Origin: Streptomyces abyssomicinicus
Lineage (GTDB): Bacteria > Actinomycetota > Actinomycetes > Streptomycetales > Streptomycetaceae
Length of the DNA: 64,000 bases
Direction: 5' to 3'
NCBI RefSeq assembly: GCF_008974245.1
Contig: NZ_BBZI01000006.1
Location: 1,163,126 to 1,227,125, forward strand
The notes beneath the pieces were generated by a model that saw only the letters and a program-made list of their open reading frames with translations, was not told where the DNA came from and made no database searches. This document shows, one piece after another, positions 19,201 through 33,700 of the stretch (positions within the stretch are counted from its first letter, which is position 1; every line of letters starts with the position of its first letter). Both the position numbers and the translations under genes were made by a program.

Positions 19201-19421
19201 GCGTGCCCGTTGCGCACCAGCGGGAAGGCGCCCTTCTCCGCGCGGAACACCACGTAGGCGCCGGCGTCGGTGCGGCGCGGCCCCCCTCCGGCCGCGCCGC
19301 GCCCCGCGTCGCCCTGGTCCGCGTACGCGGTACCGGCGACCCCGCCGACCATCGGAAGGGCCACCAGGCCCGCCGCTGCCCCCGTTCCAAGAACGGACCT
19401 ACGGCTGACGTTTCCGCGCAT
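16269..19421 (-). CDS. Secreted GH115 xylan alpha-1,2-glucuronidase
   Basis: This 1050-residue enzyme of the GH115 family removes (4-O-methyl-)glucuronic acid from xylan. It has a twin-arginine-type signal (NVSRRSVLGTGAAAG) ending near residue 35. The central catalytic region includes VSPWYWWDDAKPV, GVFINDENPNLGTW and LCDDNWGNLRM. The last 200 residues or so (from VEAGGYVAVDAHHYSR) match the C-terminal beta-sandwich. GAGGAG precedes the ATG. An operator-like palindrome lies about 90 nt upstream. With the adjacent GH10 xylanase it forms a xylan-use pair. Confidence 0.93.
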   Translation of the reverse strand: MRGNVSRRSVLGTGAAAGLVALPMVGGVAGTAYADQGDAGRGAAGGGPRRTDAGAYVVFRAEKGAFPLVRNGHAAPVLVDERDHAGVVRVAEDLRADVERVTGVKPASRAGSAREVVIVGTLGRSELVDQLVESGKLDVSAIRGKWETSQQAVVERPMKGVDRALVIVGSDQRGAIFGAYDVSHGIGVSPWYWWDDAKPVQRREIYVKAGSWTQGTPVVKYRGVFINDENPNLGTWAPQFFGPGKAPGFDGGFNAAFWEKVFEVLLRLKGNYLWPAVWGRAFAEDDPENHARATAYGVVMGTSHEAPMMRGIEEWNRHAKAAVRDSAGNITTPGSDPYGGTGEWSFRRNRAAIEAYWREGIERMQREDIEGVVTLGMRGNGDVSLPDGDGIELMEDIIATQRKIIAEVFGSETAVPQVWTLYKEVQRYWSRGLRAPEDVTVVLCDDNWGNLRMHPDPNEPARSGGYGIYYHFDYVGAGRNYKWVDTTSLPNMWDQLHQAVAYGNRGLWMTNVGDLKGNEVPTQFFMDYAWDPQRWELENIPEWERRYAELHFGEEHAEAIAQILSRYAHLQQLRKPELLNRRITLDPTKDLSKDDSAIVQDDQQTPFHWGELERVTHAWRELDRDAARVARKLPASAQDAWFELVGYNVAATANVYYLREAEFTNILYARQGRALTNELADKAEAALQEDFRLQDVFNKEIADGKWKDFQLQPHIGYGDVERYGPNAPWQQPELDNVAIKDEIFPKVRRIEVPAAAEMGVAVSGSEDWWPQAEGAAVLPEFSPYRTGDDVYVEIFNRGARSFDYRVTSSAPWLRVERTRGTVGKQVRLTVSVDWHRAPSGRTEAELTIEGTGRTVTVKAVADRVSPRGLKGFVEAGGYVAVDAHHYSRAVAANGVDWLRIDGIGRNEAGMEPVPVTAAAQTPGVGSPYLEYEVTLLTPGEVTVWAYVSPRNPALNRPGLKYAVSFDDQAPQTVDIIAATGPDDGGMNKRWARHTSDNVNRTSSVHTVAKAGVHKLRFWVVDPTVVLQRLIVDTGGLPETYLGPVESHRVR

Positions 19422-19507
19422 GGCTCACCCACTCCTCGGCTGATTTTGGTAACCGGCCTGACAAATGCTGGAGCAGCAATCTGGGCACGACAATGGGTCG
19501 TCACCAA

Positions 19508-19519
19508 CGAAAACTTTCG
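19508..19519 (-). promoter_or_regulatory. Xylanase-type CGAAA/TTTCG operator upstream of GH115
   Basis: The sequence CGAAA-AC-TTTCG resembles the CGAAA-N-TTTCG inverted repeat known from Streptomyces xylanase promoters, but with a 2-nt rather than 1-nt centre. It lies about 87 bp upstream of the GH115 start. A second small inverted repeat (ACGAC-N5-GTCGT, 19487-19501) lies between it and the gene. Confidence 0.55.
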
Positions 19520-19615
19520 AAACGCGAACACCACCGGGAACATCCGGAAATCACCTATGGAATCACCCGCCCCGGGCGCCTCGGGGCCGCGGGGGCGGAC
19601 ACCCCACGGGGGGCC

Positions 19616-19627
19616 GATTTCGAAATC
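19616..19627. promoter_or_regulatory. 12-bp perfect palindrome GATTTCGAAATC
   Basis: This perfect palindrome lies between the GH115 promoter region and the tuf terminators. It shares the TTTCGAAA core seen near the operator at 19508. Whether it is a second regulator site is unknown. Confidence 0.35.
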
Positions 19628-19632
19628 GAGGA

Positions 19633-19659
19633 GGGCCCGCACGAAAGTCGTGCGGGCCC
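19633..19659. terminator. Second terminator downstream of tuf
   Basis: A perfect 12-bp stem (19633-19644 with 19648-19659) has a 3-nt loop. Its core GGCCCGCACGA is the same as that of the primary tuf terminator at 19716-19748, so the two look like duplicated copies acting in series. Confidence 0.8.
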
Positions 19660-19715
19660 ATATGCCCTGTTCACCCCTTGCGCCGCGCCGGCGCGAGGTG
19701 GCTGGAAATCGCCGA

Positions 19716-19748
19716 AAGGCCCGCACGACGAGACGTCGTGCGGGCCTT
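19716..19748 (-). terminator. Primary terminator of the str operon (after tuf)
   Basis: A perfect 15-bp stem (19716-19730 with 19734-19748) with loop AGA is followed on the minus strand by TTTCGG. It starts about 50 nt after the tuf stop. Confidence 0.92.
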
Positions 19749-19798
19749 CCTTGAGCCACAAGAGCTCAGGTCAGCGAGTGACCCTCAAGCAAGCGGAC

Positions 19799-20992
<1,194 letters not shown>

Positions 20993-21156
20993 TGGGGTCC
21001 TCCTGGGAGTGGTTCTGAACGCCTTGCTTCATCGGCGCCAGGTGATCTTTGCTGGAATGCCCGGCCCCTCGGGGCATCCCGCCGCGTTCCTCTCGGTTCG
21101 CGCCGGAATGCCCCTGGAGGCACGGAGTCAAGCCTAAAGCGTGGAACTCGGTGGAG

Positions 21157-23283
21157 TTACTCGCCCTTGGCCTTCGCGATGATCTCCTCGGCGACGTTCC
21201 GCGGAACCTCGGCGTAGGAGTCGAACTGCATCGAGTAGCTCGCGCGACCCGACGTCTTGCTGCGGAGGTCGCCGACGTAGCCGAACATCTCCGACAGCGG
21301 AACCAGGCCCTTGACGACACGGGCGCCGGCCCGCTCGTCCATGGACTGGATCTGGCCACGACGGGAGTTGATGTCGCCGATGACCTCGCCCATGTAGTCC
21401 TCGGGCGTGGTGACCTCGACGGCCATCATCGGCTCGAGCAGCACGGGGCTGGCCTTGCGCGCGGCCTCCTTGAACGCCTGCGAACCGGCGATCTTGAAGG
21501 CGAGCTCGGAGGAGTCCACCTCGTGGTAGCCACCGTCGAGCAGCGTGACGCGCACGCCGGTCATCTCGTAACCGGCCAGGATGCCGAACTGCATGGCCTC
21601 CTGCGCACCGGCGTCCACCGAAGGGATGTACTCCTTCGGGATGCGGCCACCGGTGACCTTGTTCACGAACTCGTACGACGCCTCGCCGCCCTCGATGGGC
21701 TCGATCGCGATCTGCACCTTGGCGAACTGACCGGTACCACCGGTCTGCTTCTTGTGGGTGTAGTCCACGCGCTCGACGGCCTTGCGGATCGTCTCACGGT
21801 ACGCGACCTGCGGCTTGCCGACGTTGGCCTCGACCCGGAACTCACGGCGCATACGGTCGACCAGCACCTCGAGGTGCAGCTCGCCCATACCACCGATGAT
21901 GGTCTGGCCGGTCTCCTCGTCCGAGTGAACCTGGAAGGAGGGGTCCTCCTCCGCGAGACGCTGGATGGCGACACCCAGCTTCTCCTGGTCACCCTTGGAC
22001 TTGGGCTCGATGGCGACCTGGATGACCGGCGCCGGGAAGTCCATGGACTCCAGGATGACCGGGGCCTTGTCGTCCGACAGCGTCTCACCGGTCGTGGTCT
22101 GCTTCAGACCCATGACGGCGATGATGTCGCCGGCGCCCACCGAGTCGATCTCCTCACGCTTGTTCGCGTGCATGCGGTAGATCTTGCCGATGCGCTCCTT
22201 CTTGCCCTTGACGGAGTTCAGCACCGAAGAGCCGGACTCCAGGCGGCCCGAGTACACCCGGACGAAGGTGAGCTTGCCCAGGTGCGGGTCGCTCATGATC
22301 TTGAAGGCGAGGGCCGCGAGCGGCTCGTCGTCGGACGGCTTGCGCTTGACGACGGTCTCGGAGTCCTTCGGGTCCGTGCCCTCGATCGCCTCGATGTCGA
22401 CCGGCGACGGCAGGTAGCGCACGACGGCGTCGAGCAGGGGCTGAACGCCCTTGTTCTTGAACGCGGTGCCGCAGAACACGGGGGTGACGGTGGTGCCGCC
22501 GCCCTTGCCGGACGCGATGGTGATACGACGGATCGCCGCGTAGAGCTGCTCCTCGGTGGGCTCGGTGCCCTCGAGGTACATCTCCATCAGCTCTTCGTCG
22601 TTCTCCGCGACGTCCTCGACCAGCTTGGCGCGGTACTCCTCGGCCTGCTCCTGCAGGTCGGCCGGGATGTCGACGACGTCGTACATCTCGCCCTTGGACG
22701 CCTCGGCGGAGTAGACCAGGGCCTTCATGCGGACCAGGTCCACGACGCCGACGAAGTCGGCCTCGGCACCGATCGGGAGCTGCATCACGATCGGCTGGGC
22801 GCCCAGGCGGTTGACGATCATGTCAACGCAGCGGAAGAAGTCCGCGCCGGTACGGTCCAGCTTGTTCACGAAGCAGATACGCGGAACGCCGTAACGGTCG
22901 GCCTGACGCCACACCGTCTCGGACTGGGGCTCCACGCCGGCGACGCCGTCGAACACCGTCACGGCACCGTCGAGCACGCGCAGGGAGCGCTCCACCTCGA
23001 CGGTGAAGTCGACGTGACCCGGGGTGTCGATGATGTTGATGGTGTGGTCGACGTCTTCCAGCGACCAGTGACAGGTGGTGGCAGCAGAGGTGATCGTGAT
23101 GCCACGCTCCTGCTCCTGCTCCATCCAGTCCATGGTCGCGGCGCCGTCGTGGACCTCACCGATCTTGTAGCTGACGCCGGTGTAGAACAGGATCCGCTCG
23201 GTGGTGGTCGTCTTGCCCGCGTCGATGTGGGCCATGATCCCGATGTTGCGGACCTTGGCCAGGTCAAGCGAAGTGGTAGCCAT
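21157..23283 (-). CDS. fusA: Translation elongation factor EF-G
   Basis: EF-G drives ribosomal translocation. The 708-residue protein starts [20 protein letters not shown] and has G1 [14 protein letters not shown]3 DTPGHVDF and G4 [10 protein letters not shown]. The family C-terminus has [20 protein letters not shown]. It follows rpsG by 39 nt and precedes tuf. Confidence 0.99.
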   Translation of the reverse strand: MATTSLDLAKVRNIGIMAHIDAGKTTTTERILFYTGVSYKIGEVHDGAATMDWMEQEQERGITITSAATTCHWSLEDVDHTINIIDTPGHVDFTVEVERSLRVLDGAVTVFDGVAGVEPQSETVWRQADRYGVPRICFVNKLDRTGADFFRCVDMIVNRLGAQPIVMQLPIGAEADFVGVVDLVRMKALVYSAEASKGEMYDVVDIPADLQEQAEEYRAKLVEDVAENDEELMEMYLEGTEPTEEQLYAAIRRITIASGKGGGTTVTPVFCGTAFKNKGVQPLLDAVVRYLPSPVDIEAIEGTDPKDSETVVKRKPSDDEPLAALAFKIMSDPHLGKLTFVRVYSGRLESGSSVLNSVKGKKERIGKIYRMHANKREEIDSVGAGDIIAVMGLKQTTTGETLSDDKAPVILESMDFPAPVIQVAIEPKSKGDQEKLGVAIQRLAEEDPSFQVHSDEETGQTIIGGMGELHLEVLVDRMRREFRVEANVGKPQVAYRETIRKAVERVDYTHKKQTGGTGQFAKVQIAIEPIEGGEASYEFVNKVTGGRIPKEYIPSVDAGAQEAMQFGILAGYEMTGVRVTLLDGGYHEVDSSELAFKIAGSQAFKEAARKASPVLLEPMMAVEVTTPEDYMGEVIGDINSRRGQIQSMDERAGARVVKGLVPLSEMFGYVGDLRSKTSGRASYSMQFDSYAEVPRNVAEEIIAKAKGE

Positions 23284-23322
23284 AAGGCTTCAGTCTTCTC
23301 TCGGTCTCGATGGGGTCTGCGA

Positions 23323-23793
23323 CTACCAGCGGTAGTGCGCGAAGGCCTTGTTGGACTCGGCCATCTTGTGCGTGTCCTCGCGCTTCTTGACGGCCGCACC
23401 GAGGCCGTTCGAGGCGTCGAGAAGCTCGTTGAGCAGACGCTCGGTCATCGTCTTCTCGCGACGGGCGCGGGAGTAACCCACCAGCCAGCGCAGGGCCAGC
23501 GTGTTGGCGCGGCCGGGCTTGACCTCGATCGGCACCTGGTAGGTGGCGCCACCGACGCGGCGGGACTTGACCTCGAGGGTCGGCTTGATGTTCTCGAGAG
23601 CGCGCTTCAGCGTGATGACCGGGTCGTTGCCGGTCTTCTCGCGAAGGCCCTCCATGGCGCCGTAGACGATGCGCTCGGCGGTGGAGCGCTTGCCGTTCAG
23701 CAGCACCTTGTTGATCAGGGAGGTCACCAGAGGAGAACCGTAGACCGGGTCGATGATGACCGGGCGCTTCGGGGCGGGGCCCTTACGAGGCAT
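23323..23793 (-). CDS. rpsG: 30S ribosomal protein S7
   Basis: S7 is a primary assembly protein of the 30S head. The 156-residue product starts [20 protein letters not shown] and ends [11 protein letters not shown], as in other actinobacteria. It follows rpsL by 2 nt. Confidence 0.98.
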   Translation of the reverse strand: MPRKGPAPKRPVIIDPVYGSPLVTSLINKVLLNGKRSTAERIVYGAMEGLREKTGNDPVITLKRALENIKPTLEVKSRRVGGATYQVPIEVKPGRANTLALRWLVGYSRARREKTMTERLLNELLDASNGLGAAVKKREDTHKMAESNKAFAHYRW

Positions 23794-23795
23794 TC

Positions 23796-24167
23796 TTACT
23801 TCTCCTTCTTGGCGCCGTAGCGGCTGCGGGCCTGCTTGCGGTTCTTGACACCCTGGGTGTCGAGGGAGCCGCGGATGATCTTGTAGCGAACACCCGGCAG
23901 GTCCTTCACACGGCCGCCGCGCACGAGCACGATGGAGTGCTCCTGCAGGTTGTGTCCCTCACCCGGAATGTAAGCAGTGACCTCGATACCGCTGGTCAGA
24001 CGCACACGCGCGACCTTACGCAGGGCCGAGTTCGGCTTCTTCGGGGTGGTCGTGAACACACGCGTGCAGACGCCACGGCGCTGAGGGGATCCCTCGAGTG
24101 CGGGCGTCTTGTTCTTCTCGACCTTGTCCTGCCGGCCCTTCCGGACCAGCTGCTGGATCGTAGGCAC
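23796..24167 (-). CDS. rpsL: 30S ribosomal protein S12
   Basis: S12 is at the decoding centre and its changes cause streptomycin resistance. The start is GTG at 24167 (then [14 protein letters not shown]), with GGAGAAG just upstream; the upstream extension of the frame runs through the leader and is not coding. The product is 123 residues. The lysines in [11 protein letters not shown] and RVKDLPGVR are the wild-type residues, so no streptomycin-resistance change is seen. First gene of the str operon. Confidence 0.98.
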   Translation of the reverse strand: MPTIQQLVRKGRQDKVEKNKTPALEGSPQRRGVCTRVFTTTPKKPNSALRKVARVRLTSGIEVTAYIPGEGHNLQEHSIVLVRGGRVKDLPGVRYKIIRGSLDTQGVKNRKQARSRYGAKKEK

Positions 24168-24217
24168 TACTTCTCCGGTTTCTGTGTGCCGAATGGTGAA
24201 GCTAACCTGGAACGTCA

Positions 24218-24242
24218 CCGACCCACGCGGTCGGGTGTGTCG
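24218..24242 (-). promoter_or_regulatory. 5' leader hairpin of rpsL, shared with rpsJ
   Basis: On the minus strand it reads CGACACA then the CCCGACC-GCGT-GGGTCGG stem-loop. It is about 50 nt before the rpsL start and well inside the transcribed leader if the promoter at 24362-24390 is used. It matches the rpsJ leader block at 24 of 25 positions. Confidence 0.6.
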
Positions 24243-24361
24243 AATCCCGCGGACCTTCGCCGCAAGGCGAAAACTGCGCAGATCACGGTGGCCGGTGCGG
24301 ACTCCCCTTGCGGTGGAAAGGCACGCAAGGGGGCCAGGGCACACCCCAGGCACAAGGTCTG

Positions 24362-24390
24362 AGCGTACCTACCGCATACGCCGTGGTCAA
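24362..24390 (-). promoter_or_regulatory. str operon (rpsL) promoter
   Basis: On the minus strand TTGACC (24385-24390), a 17-bp spacer, then TACGCT (24362-24367), which fits the vegetative TTGACN/TANNNT consensus. It implies a leader of about 190 nt before rpsL. Confidence 0.75.
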
Positions 24391-24735
24391 AACAAATGCC
24401 CCAGGGCCCCGTCCGGTCCGGCCTCGGCGCCCACGCGGCCATCCCCGCGGCCGCTCACCGCCCCGGCACCGCCACCCTCACGCCACCCCCGCGCAGCCGT
24501 CCCAACGCCTCCCCGGCGCCCCCGCACCGCCGTCCGGCACCTTCCCCGCACCGGCGCGCGACCGGACCCGCAGGCCCCCCGCGCACCCCGGCCGCCCCTT
24601 GCGAACGCCCGGGTACGGACCCGCGCGCCACCCCGGCGGGTAAAGAGGGGAACGCACGAATGCCTCGCCGTACATCTGTTGATACGCACGGCAAGGGGAA
24701 TGAGTCGCGCAGGACACGAGCGAAGGGAAACCACC
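24391..24735. other. Gene-free stretch between the rpsL promoter and the amidase
   Basis: GC-rich, C-biased sequence with no convincing gene. It must contain the amidase promoter, which I cannot place with confidence. Confidence 0.4.
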
Positions 24736-25638
24736 ATGGCTTCACCCCTGACCGCCGACGCCCTCGTCAGAGCTCTCCGCGACGAGGGCGTGAAGGTGGT
24801 CGAGCACTCCGGCTGGCGCACCAACAACCGCAATGGCAAAGGCGCCTGGGGACCGGTCAACGGCGTGATGATCCACCACACGGTGACCAGCGGCACCGAC
24901 GCCACCGTGCGCCTGTGCTTCAACGGCAGGTCGGACCTCCCGGGCCCGCTCTGCCACGGCGTCATCGCCAAGGACGGCACCGTGCACCTGGTCGGCAACG
25001 GGCGCGCCAACCACGCCGGGCTGGGCGACGACGACGTACTGCGCGCGGTGGTCGCCGAGTCCGCGGGGCTGCCGGCGCCCAACGAGAACAACACCGACGG
25101 CAACGCCCGCTTCTACGGCTTCGAGTGCGTCAACCTGGGCGACGGGAAGGACCCCTGGCCGGCAGCGCAGCTGGAGGCGATCGAGGCGGCGTCCGCGGCG
25201 CTGTGCCGCGCCCACCGCTGGAGCGCGCGCTCGGTGATCGCCCACAAGGAGTGGACCAACACCAAGATCGACCCGCGCGGCTTCTCGATGGCCACCATGC
25301 GGGAGCGCATCGCCTCCCGTCTCGGCGCCGCCGCCCCGACCCCGCCCCCGCAGCCCGTGGTGGACCTCTCCCGGCTGGTGGCGGCCGCCAAGGCCGACCC
25401 GCCCGCGTCGGGTACACCCATCACCTACTCCGGCGTGAAGACGGTGGAGCGGGCCCTGGTGGCGGAGGGGCTGCTGGCCGCCCGGTACGCGGACGGACAC
25501 TACGGCTCGCAGACCGTCACCGCCTACGCCTCCTGGCAGCGCCGCTGCGGCTACTCGGGCGCGGACGCGGACGGCATCCCGGGCATGACCACACTGCGCC
25601 GTCTGGGCGCGGCACACGGCTTCACCGTGCAGCAGTAG
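24736..25638 (+). CDS. N-acetylmuramoyl-L-alanine amidase with peptidoglycan-binding domain
   Basis: This 300-residue protein has an Amidase_2 (PGRP-like) domain: VMIHHTVTSGTDATV holds the first metal His pair region, CHGVIAKDGTVHLVGNGRANHAG the middle, and VIAHKEWTNTKIDP the later His and Lys (about residue 175). Residues 225-300 form a peptidoglycan-binding repeat with YGSQTVTAYASWQRRCGYSG and DGIPGMTTLRRLG. No signal peptide is visible from the ATG at 24736, which follows GAAGGGA. It may act in cell-wall turnover or be of phage-lysin type. Confidence 0.88.
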   Translation: MASPLTADALVRALRDEGVKVVEHSGWRTNNRNGKGAWGPVNGVMIHHTVTSGTDATVRLCFNGRSDLPGPLCHGVIAKDGTVHLVGNGRANHAGLGDDDVLRAVVAESAGLPAPNENNTDGNARFYGFECVNLGDGKDPWPAAQLEAIEAASAALCRAHRWSARSVIAHKEWTNTKIDPRGFSMATMRERIASRLGAAAPTPPPQPVVDLSRLVAAAKADPPASGTPITYSGVKTVERALVAEGLLAARYADGHYGSQTVTAYASWQRRCGYSGADADGIPGMTTLRRLGAAHGFTVQQ

Positions 25639-25650
25639 CCGGCGGAAGCC

Positions 25651-25835
25651 ACGCACAACCGCACCGCGCGGGGTCACGCACGGCCGCAACGCGCGTGGAA
25701 GTGACCCACGGCCCCGCCGTGCGGGAGTAGCGCACGGCCCCGCCGTGCGTGGAAGTGACCCACGGCCGCACCGCGCTGGGTCACGCACGGCCGCAACGCG
25801 CGGGAGTGACGCACGGCCCCGCCGTGCGGGAGTAG
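25651..25835. repeat. Seven imperfect 25-28-nt tandem repeats with internal palindromes
   Basis: Units begin at 25651, 25676, 25704, 25731, 25758, 25783 and 25809, with the theme ACGCACGGCC...GTGCGGGAGTAG. Several units contain CACGGC-CCC-GCCGTG, so each could fold as a hairpin. They follow the amidase stop closely and may help terminate it. There are no unique spacers, so this is not a CRISPR. Confidence 0.75.
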
Positions 25836-25978
25836 CGCACGGGCTCCGGCCCGCTGTCGTGGCCACCCCCCACAGCCACCTCCCCCGGCCCTCCCCGCGG
25901 CCACCACCCGCGCCCGGCCCCCGGCCCTCCCCGCGGCCGGCCCCCGCGGGGCGTCCCCCGGGGCCGCTCTCCGCCCCA

Positions 25979-26500
25979 CTACCGCAGCCGATCGAGCACC
26001 GTGAACAGCCAGACGAGGCCCCAACCCGCCACCCAGAGCCAGCCGAGCACCAGCCCGGCCAGCGCGCAGCCGTCGCCCTCCTGCCCGGTCCGCCGTATCT
26101 CGCCGCGCGCCATGTGCCCGAGGACGACCGCGGGGACGCTGGTGACACCGCCGCTGACCATGGTGAGGATGCCGAGCACCAGCGCGGCGACCGCCTTGCC
26201 GTTGGTGGCCGCGGCGTACGACCGCGGCGGGTACACCGGCGCCGGCGCGTAGGCGGGCGGCGCCGGCAGCGTGGGTATGGGACCGTGCGGAAGGTCGGCG
26301 ACCAGGGCGGAGAGATCCCCCTGGGTGCGGGCGGAGTACGCGCGGGTGACCCGCTCCTCGAACTCGGCCTTGGCCAGGCGCCCCTCGGCGAACCCGGCCC
26401 GGAGTATGTCGACCGCGCGCTCGCGGTCGGCCGTCGACGCCAGCATCGGGCTGCCACCCCCGTACGGCGACCAGGGTTGCATGTGCATGTGCGACACCAC
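25979..26500 (-). CDS. DUF1707 / DUF4190 small membrane protein
   Basis: The 173-residue protein begins with a DUF1707 module (TADRERAVDILRAGFAEGRLAKAEFEERVTRAY, about residues 23-55), then a Pro-rich linker, then two hydrophobic segments with the DUF4190 pattern (NGKAVAALVLGILTMVSGG and CALAGLVLGWLWVAGWGLVW). Tandem GTG codons at the 5' end leave the start uncertain by one codon. AGGAGAGAGG lies upstream. DUF1707 is common at the N-terminus of actinobacterial membrane proteins; the function is unknown. Confidence 0.8.
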   Translation of the reverse strand: MVSHMHMQPWSPYGGGSPMLASTADRERAVDILRAGFAEGRLAKAEFEERVTRAYSARTQGDLSALVADLPHGPIPTLPAPPAYAPAPVYPPRSYAAATNGKAVAALVLGILTMVSGGVTSVPAVVLGHMARGEIRRTGQEGDGCALAGLVLGWLWVAGWGLVWLFTVLDRLR

Positions 26501-26633
26501 CCCTCTCTCCTGGTGGTGAGAACGCCCGCCGCCTTCGGACCGGTTCCCGCCGGTTCAGCTTTCCCCCGTTCGGCCCAGCCCCGGGGCCGCCCCCGGCCGT
26601 TCCCGGCCGCCCTCGGGCCGCCCCGGGGACACG

Positions 26634-26675
26634 CCGAAGGGCGGCCACCCCCCACAGGGGGTGACCGCCCTTCGG
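26634..26675. terminator. rpoBC operon terminator
   Basis: A 19-bp stem with one mismatch (26634-26652 with 26657-26675, loop CACA) lies about 25 nt after the rpoC stop. It is symmetrical enough to work from either side. Confidence 0.9.
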
Positions 26676-26697
26676 TCACGCGGACCTACCGGTCAGC

Positions 26698-30609
<3,912 letters not shown>

Positions 30610-30712
30610 TATGCGTCAATCCCTCTCAGGGTTGTAAGTCTGTGGTCTGAAACGGGGGTCGCGGGATCGGCAGGGGGCCGGCCTGTGAGGCAGGCCCCCC
30701 GCCTGACTCCCG

Positions 30713-33700
30713 TCAGACCTCTTCGACGCTGCTCGGCTCGCGCCTGGACAGGTCGATGCCGAGCTCCTCCGCAGCGCGGAAGACGTCCTCGTCGGTGTCA
30801 CGCATCTCGATGGACATGCCGTCGCTGGACAGCACCTCCACGTTGAGGCACAGGGACTGCATCTCCTTGATGAGCACCTTGAAGGACTCGGGGATGCCGG
30901 GCTCAGGGATGTTCTCGCCCTTGACGATGGCCTCGTAGACCTTCACGCGGCCGGTCACGTCGTCGGACTTGATGGTCAGCAGTTCCTGGAGGGCGTACGC
31001 GGCGCCGTAGGCCTCGAGGGCCCACACCTCCATCTCGCCGAAGCGCTGGCCACCGAACTGGGCCTTACCACCCAGCGGCTGCTGGGTGATCATCGAGTAC
31101 GGGCCGGTCGAGCGGGCGTGCAGCTTGTCGTCGACCAGGTGGTGCAGCTTGAGGATGTACATGTACCCGACCGAGATCGGGTCCGGGAACGGCTCGCCGG
31201 AGCGGCCGTCGAACAGCCTCGCCTTGCCGGACGGAAGCACCATGCGGTTGCCGTCGCGGTTCGGGATGGTGTGCTGCAGCAGGCCCGCCAGCTCGTCCTC
31301 ACGCGCACCGTCGAAGACCGGGGTGGCGACGTTGGTGCCGGGCTCGACCGCGTCGGCGCCGATCACCTGGAGGCGACGGGCCCACTCGTCGGCCAGTCCG
31401 GAGACGTCCCAGCCGCGGCTGGCGAGCCAGCCGAGGTGGATCTCCAGCACCTGTCCCGGGTTCATTCGGGACGGCACACCCAGCGGGTTGAGGATGATGT
31501 CGACCGGGGTGCCGTCCTCCAGGAACGGCATGTCCTCGATCGGCAGGATCTTCGAGATGACGCCCTTGTTGCCGTGACGGCCGGCGAGCTTGTCACCGTC
31601 GGTGATCTTGCGCTTCTGGGCGACGTAGACGCGGACCAGCTGGTTCACGCCCGGCGGCAGTTCGTCGCCCTCCTCGCGGTCGAAGACGCGGACGCCGATG
31701 ACCTTGCCGGTCTCGCCGTGCGGCACCTTCAGCGAGGTGTCACGGACCTCACGGGCCTTCTCACCGAAGATCGCGCGCAGCAGGCGCTCCTCCGGGGTCA
31801 GCTCGGTCTCACCCTTGGGCGTGACCTTGCCGACCAGGATGTCGCCGGCGATGACCTCGGCGCCGATGCGGATGATGCCGCGCTCGTCGAGGTCGGCCAG
31901 GACCTCCTCGGAGACGTTCGGGATGTCCCGGGTGATCTCCTCGGGGCCGAGCTTGGTGTCACGGGCGTCGACCTCGTGCTCCTCGATGTGGATCGAGGAG
32001 AGGACGTCGTCCTGCACGAGGCGCTGCGACAGGATGATCGCGTCCTCGTAGTTGTGACCCTCCCACGGCATGAACGCCACGAGCAGGTTCTTGCCGAGGG
32101 CCATCTCGCCGTTCTCGGTGGCCGGGCCGTCGGCGAGGACCTGACCGGTGATGATCCGGTCGCCCTCGTTGACGATGACCTTCTGGTTGACCGAGGTGCC
32201 CTGGTTGGAGCGGGAGAACTTGGCCAGGCGGTACGTGATGTACGTGCCGTCGTCGTTGGCCGTGGTGATGTAGTCCGCGGAGACCTCCTGGACCACACCG
32301 TCCTTCTCGGCCTTGACCACGTCGCCGGCATCGACGGCGGAGCGGTACTCCATGCCGGTGCCGACCAGCGGGGCCTCGCTCTTGATGAGCGGCACGGCCT
32401 GACGCATCATGTTCGCGCCCATGAGGGCACGGTTGGCGTCGTCGTGCTCGAGGAACGGGATCATGGCGGTCGCGACCGACACCATCTGGCGCGGGGAGAC
32501 GTCCATGTAGTCGACGTCCTCGCCGCCGACGTAGTCGACCTCGCCGCCCTTGCGGCGGACCAGCACGCGGGCCTCGGCGAACCGGAGCTCGTCGGTCAGC
32601 GGCGCGTTGGCCTGCGCGATGACGAAGCGGTCCTCCTCGTCGGCGGTCAGGTAGTCGACGTCGTCGGTGACCTGGCCCTCGACGACCTTGCGGTACGGGG
32701 TCTCGACGAAACCGAACGCGTTGACCCGGCCGTAGGAGGCGAGCGAGCCGATCAGGCCGATGTTCGGGCCTTCGGGCGTCTCGATCGGGCACATGCGGCC
32801 GTAGTGCGACGGGTGCACGTCACGGACCTCGAAGCCGGCCCGCTCACGGGAGAGACCACCCGGACCCAGCGCCGACAGACGGCGCTTGTGGGTGAGACCC
32901 GACAGCGGGTTGTTCTGGTCCATGAACTGCGACAGCTGGCTGGTGCCGAAGAACTCCTTGATGGAGGCGACGACCGGCCGGATGTTGATCAGGGTCTGCG
33001 GCGTGATCGCCTCGACGTCCTGGGTGGTCATGCGCTCGCGCACGACGCGCTCCATACGGGCGAGACCCGTACGGACCTGGTTCTGGATCAGCTCGCCGAC
33101 GTTGCGCAGGCGGCGGTTGCCGAAGTGGTCGATGTCGTCGGTCTCGACGACGATCGAGGCACCCGAGTCGCCGACCGTCTCGGTCTCGCCGGCGTGCAGC
33201 TTCACCAGGTACTTGATCGTCGAGATGATGTCCTCGACGGTCAGGATCCCGGCGTCCAGCGGGGCGTCGGCACCCAGCTTCTTGTTGACCTTGTAGCGGC
33301 CGACCTTGGCGAGGTCGTAGCGCTTGGGGTTGAAGTAGAGGTTCTCGAGCAGCGTCTGCGCGGCCTCACGGGTCGGCGGCTCGCCCGGACGCAGCTTGCG
33401 GTAGATGTCCAGCAGCGCGTCGTCCTGGCCCTGGGTGTGGTCCTTCTCCAGGGTGGCGCGGATCGACTCGTACTCGCCGAACTCCTCGAGGATCTGCTCG
33501 GTGGTGTAACCGAGCGCCTTGAGGAGCACGGTGACCGACTGCTTGCGCTTGCGGTCGATGCGGACACCGACCATGTCGCGCTTGTCGATCTCCATCTCCA
33601 GCCAGGCACCCCGGGAGGGGATGATCTTGGCGGAGAAGATGTCCTTGTCGGACGTCTTGTCGATCGACGAGTCGAAGTAGACACCGGGGGAACGGACCAG

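Noticed and set aside
16089..19754. A 1221-codon open frame on the plus strand
   Set aside because: It is antisense to the GH115 gene, whose minus-strand frame has a signal peptide and family motifs. Long antisense frames are expected at this GC content.
21001..21156. A defined tuf-specific promoter
   Set aside because: A TTGACT is visible at 21126-21131 (minus strand), but no -10 with acceptable spacing was found, so no promoter feature was entered.
25651..25835. Possible CRISPR array
   Set aside because: The units are contiguous and imperfect, without unique spacers, and no cas genes are nearby.
30610..30712. rpoB-rpoC intergenic hairpin as a terminator
   Set aside because: The stem is interrupted, has no T run, and rpoC must be cotranscribed; treated as a minor structure only.
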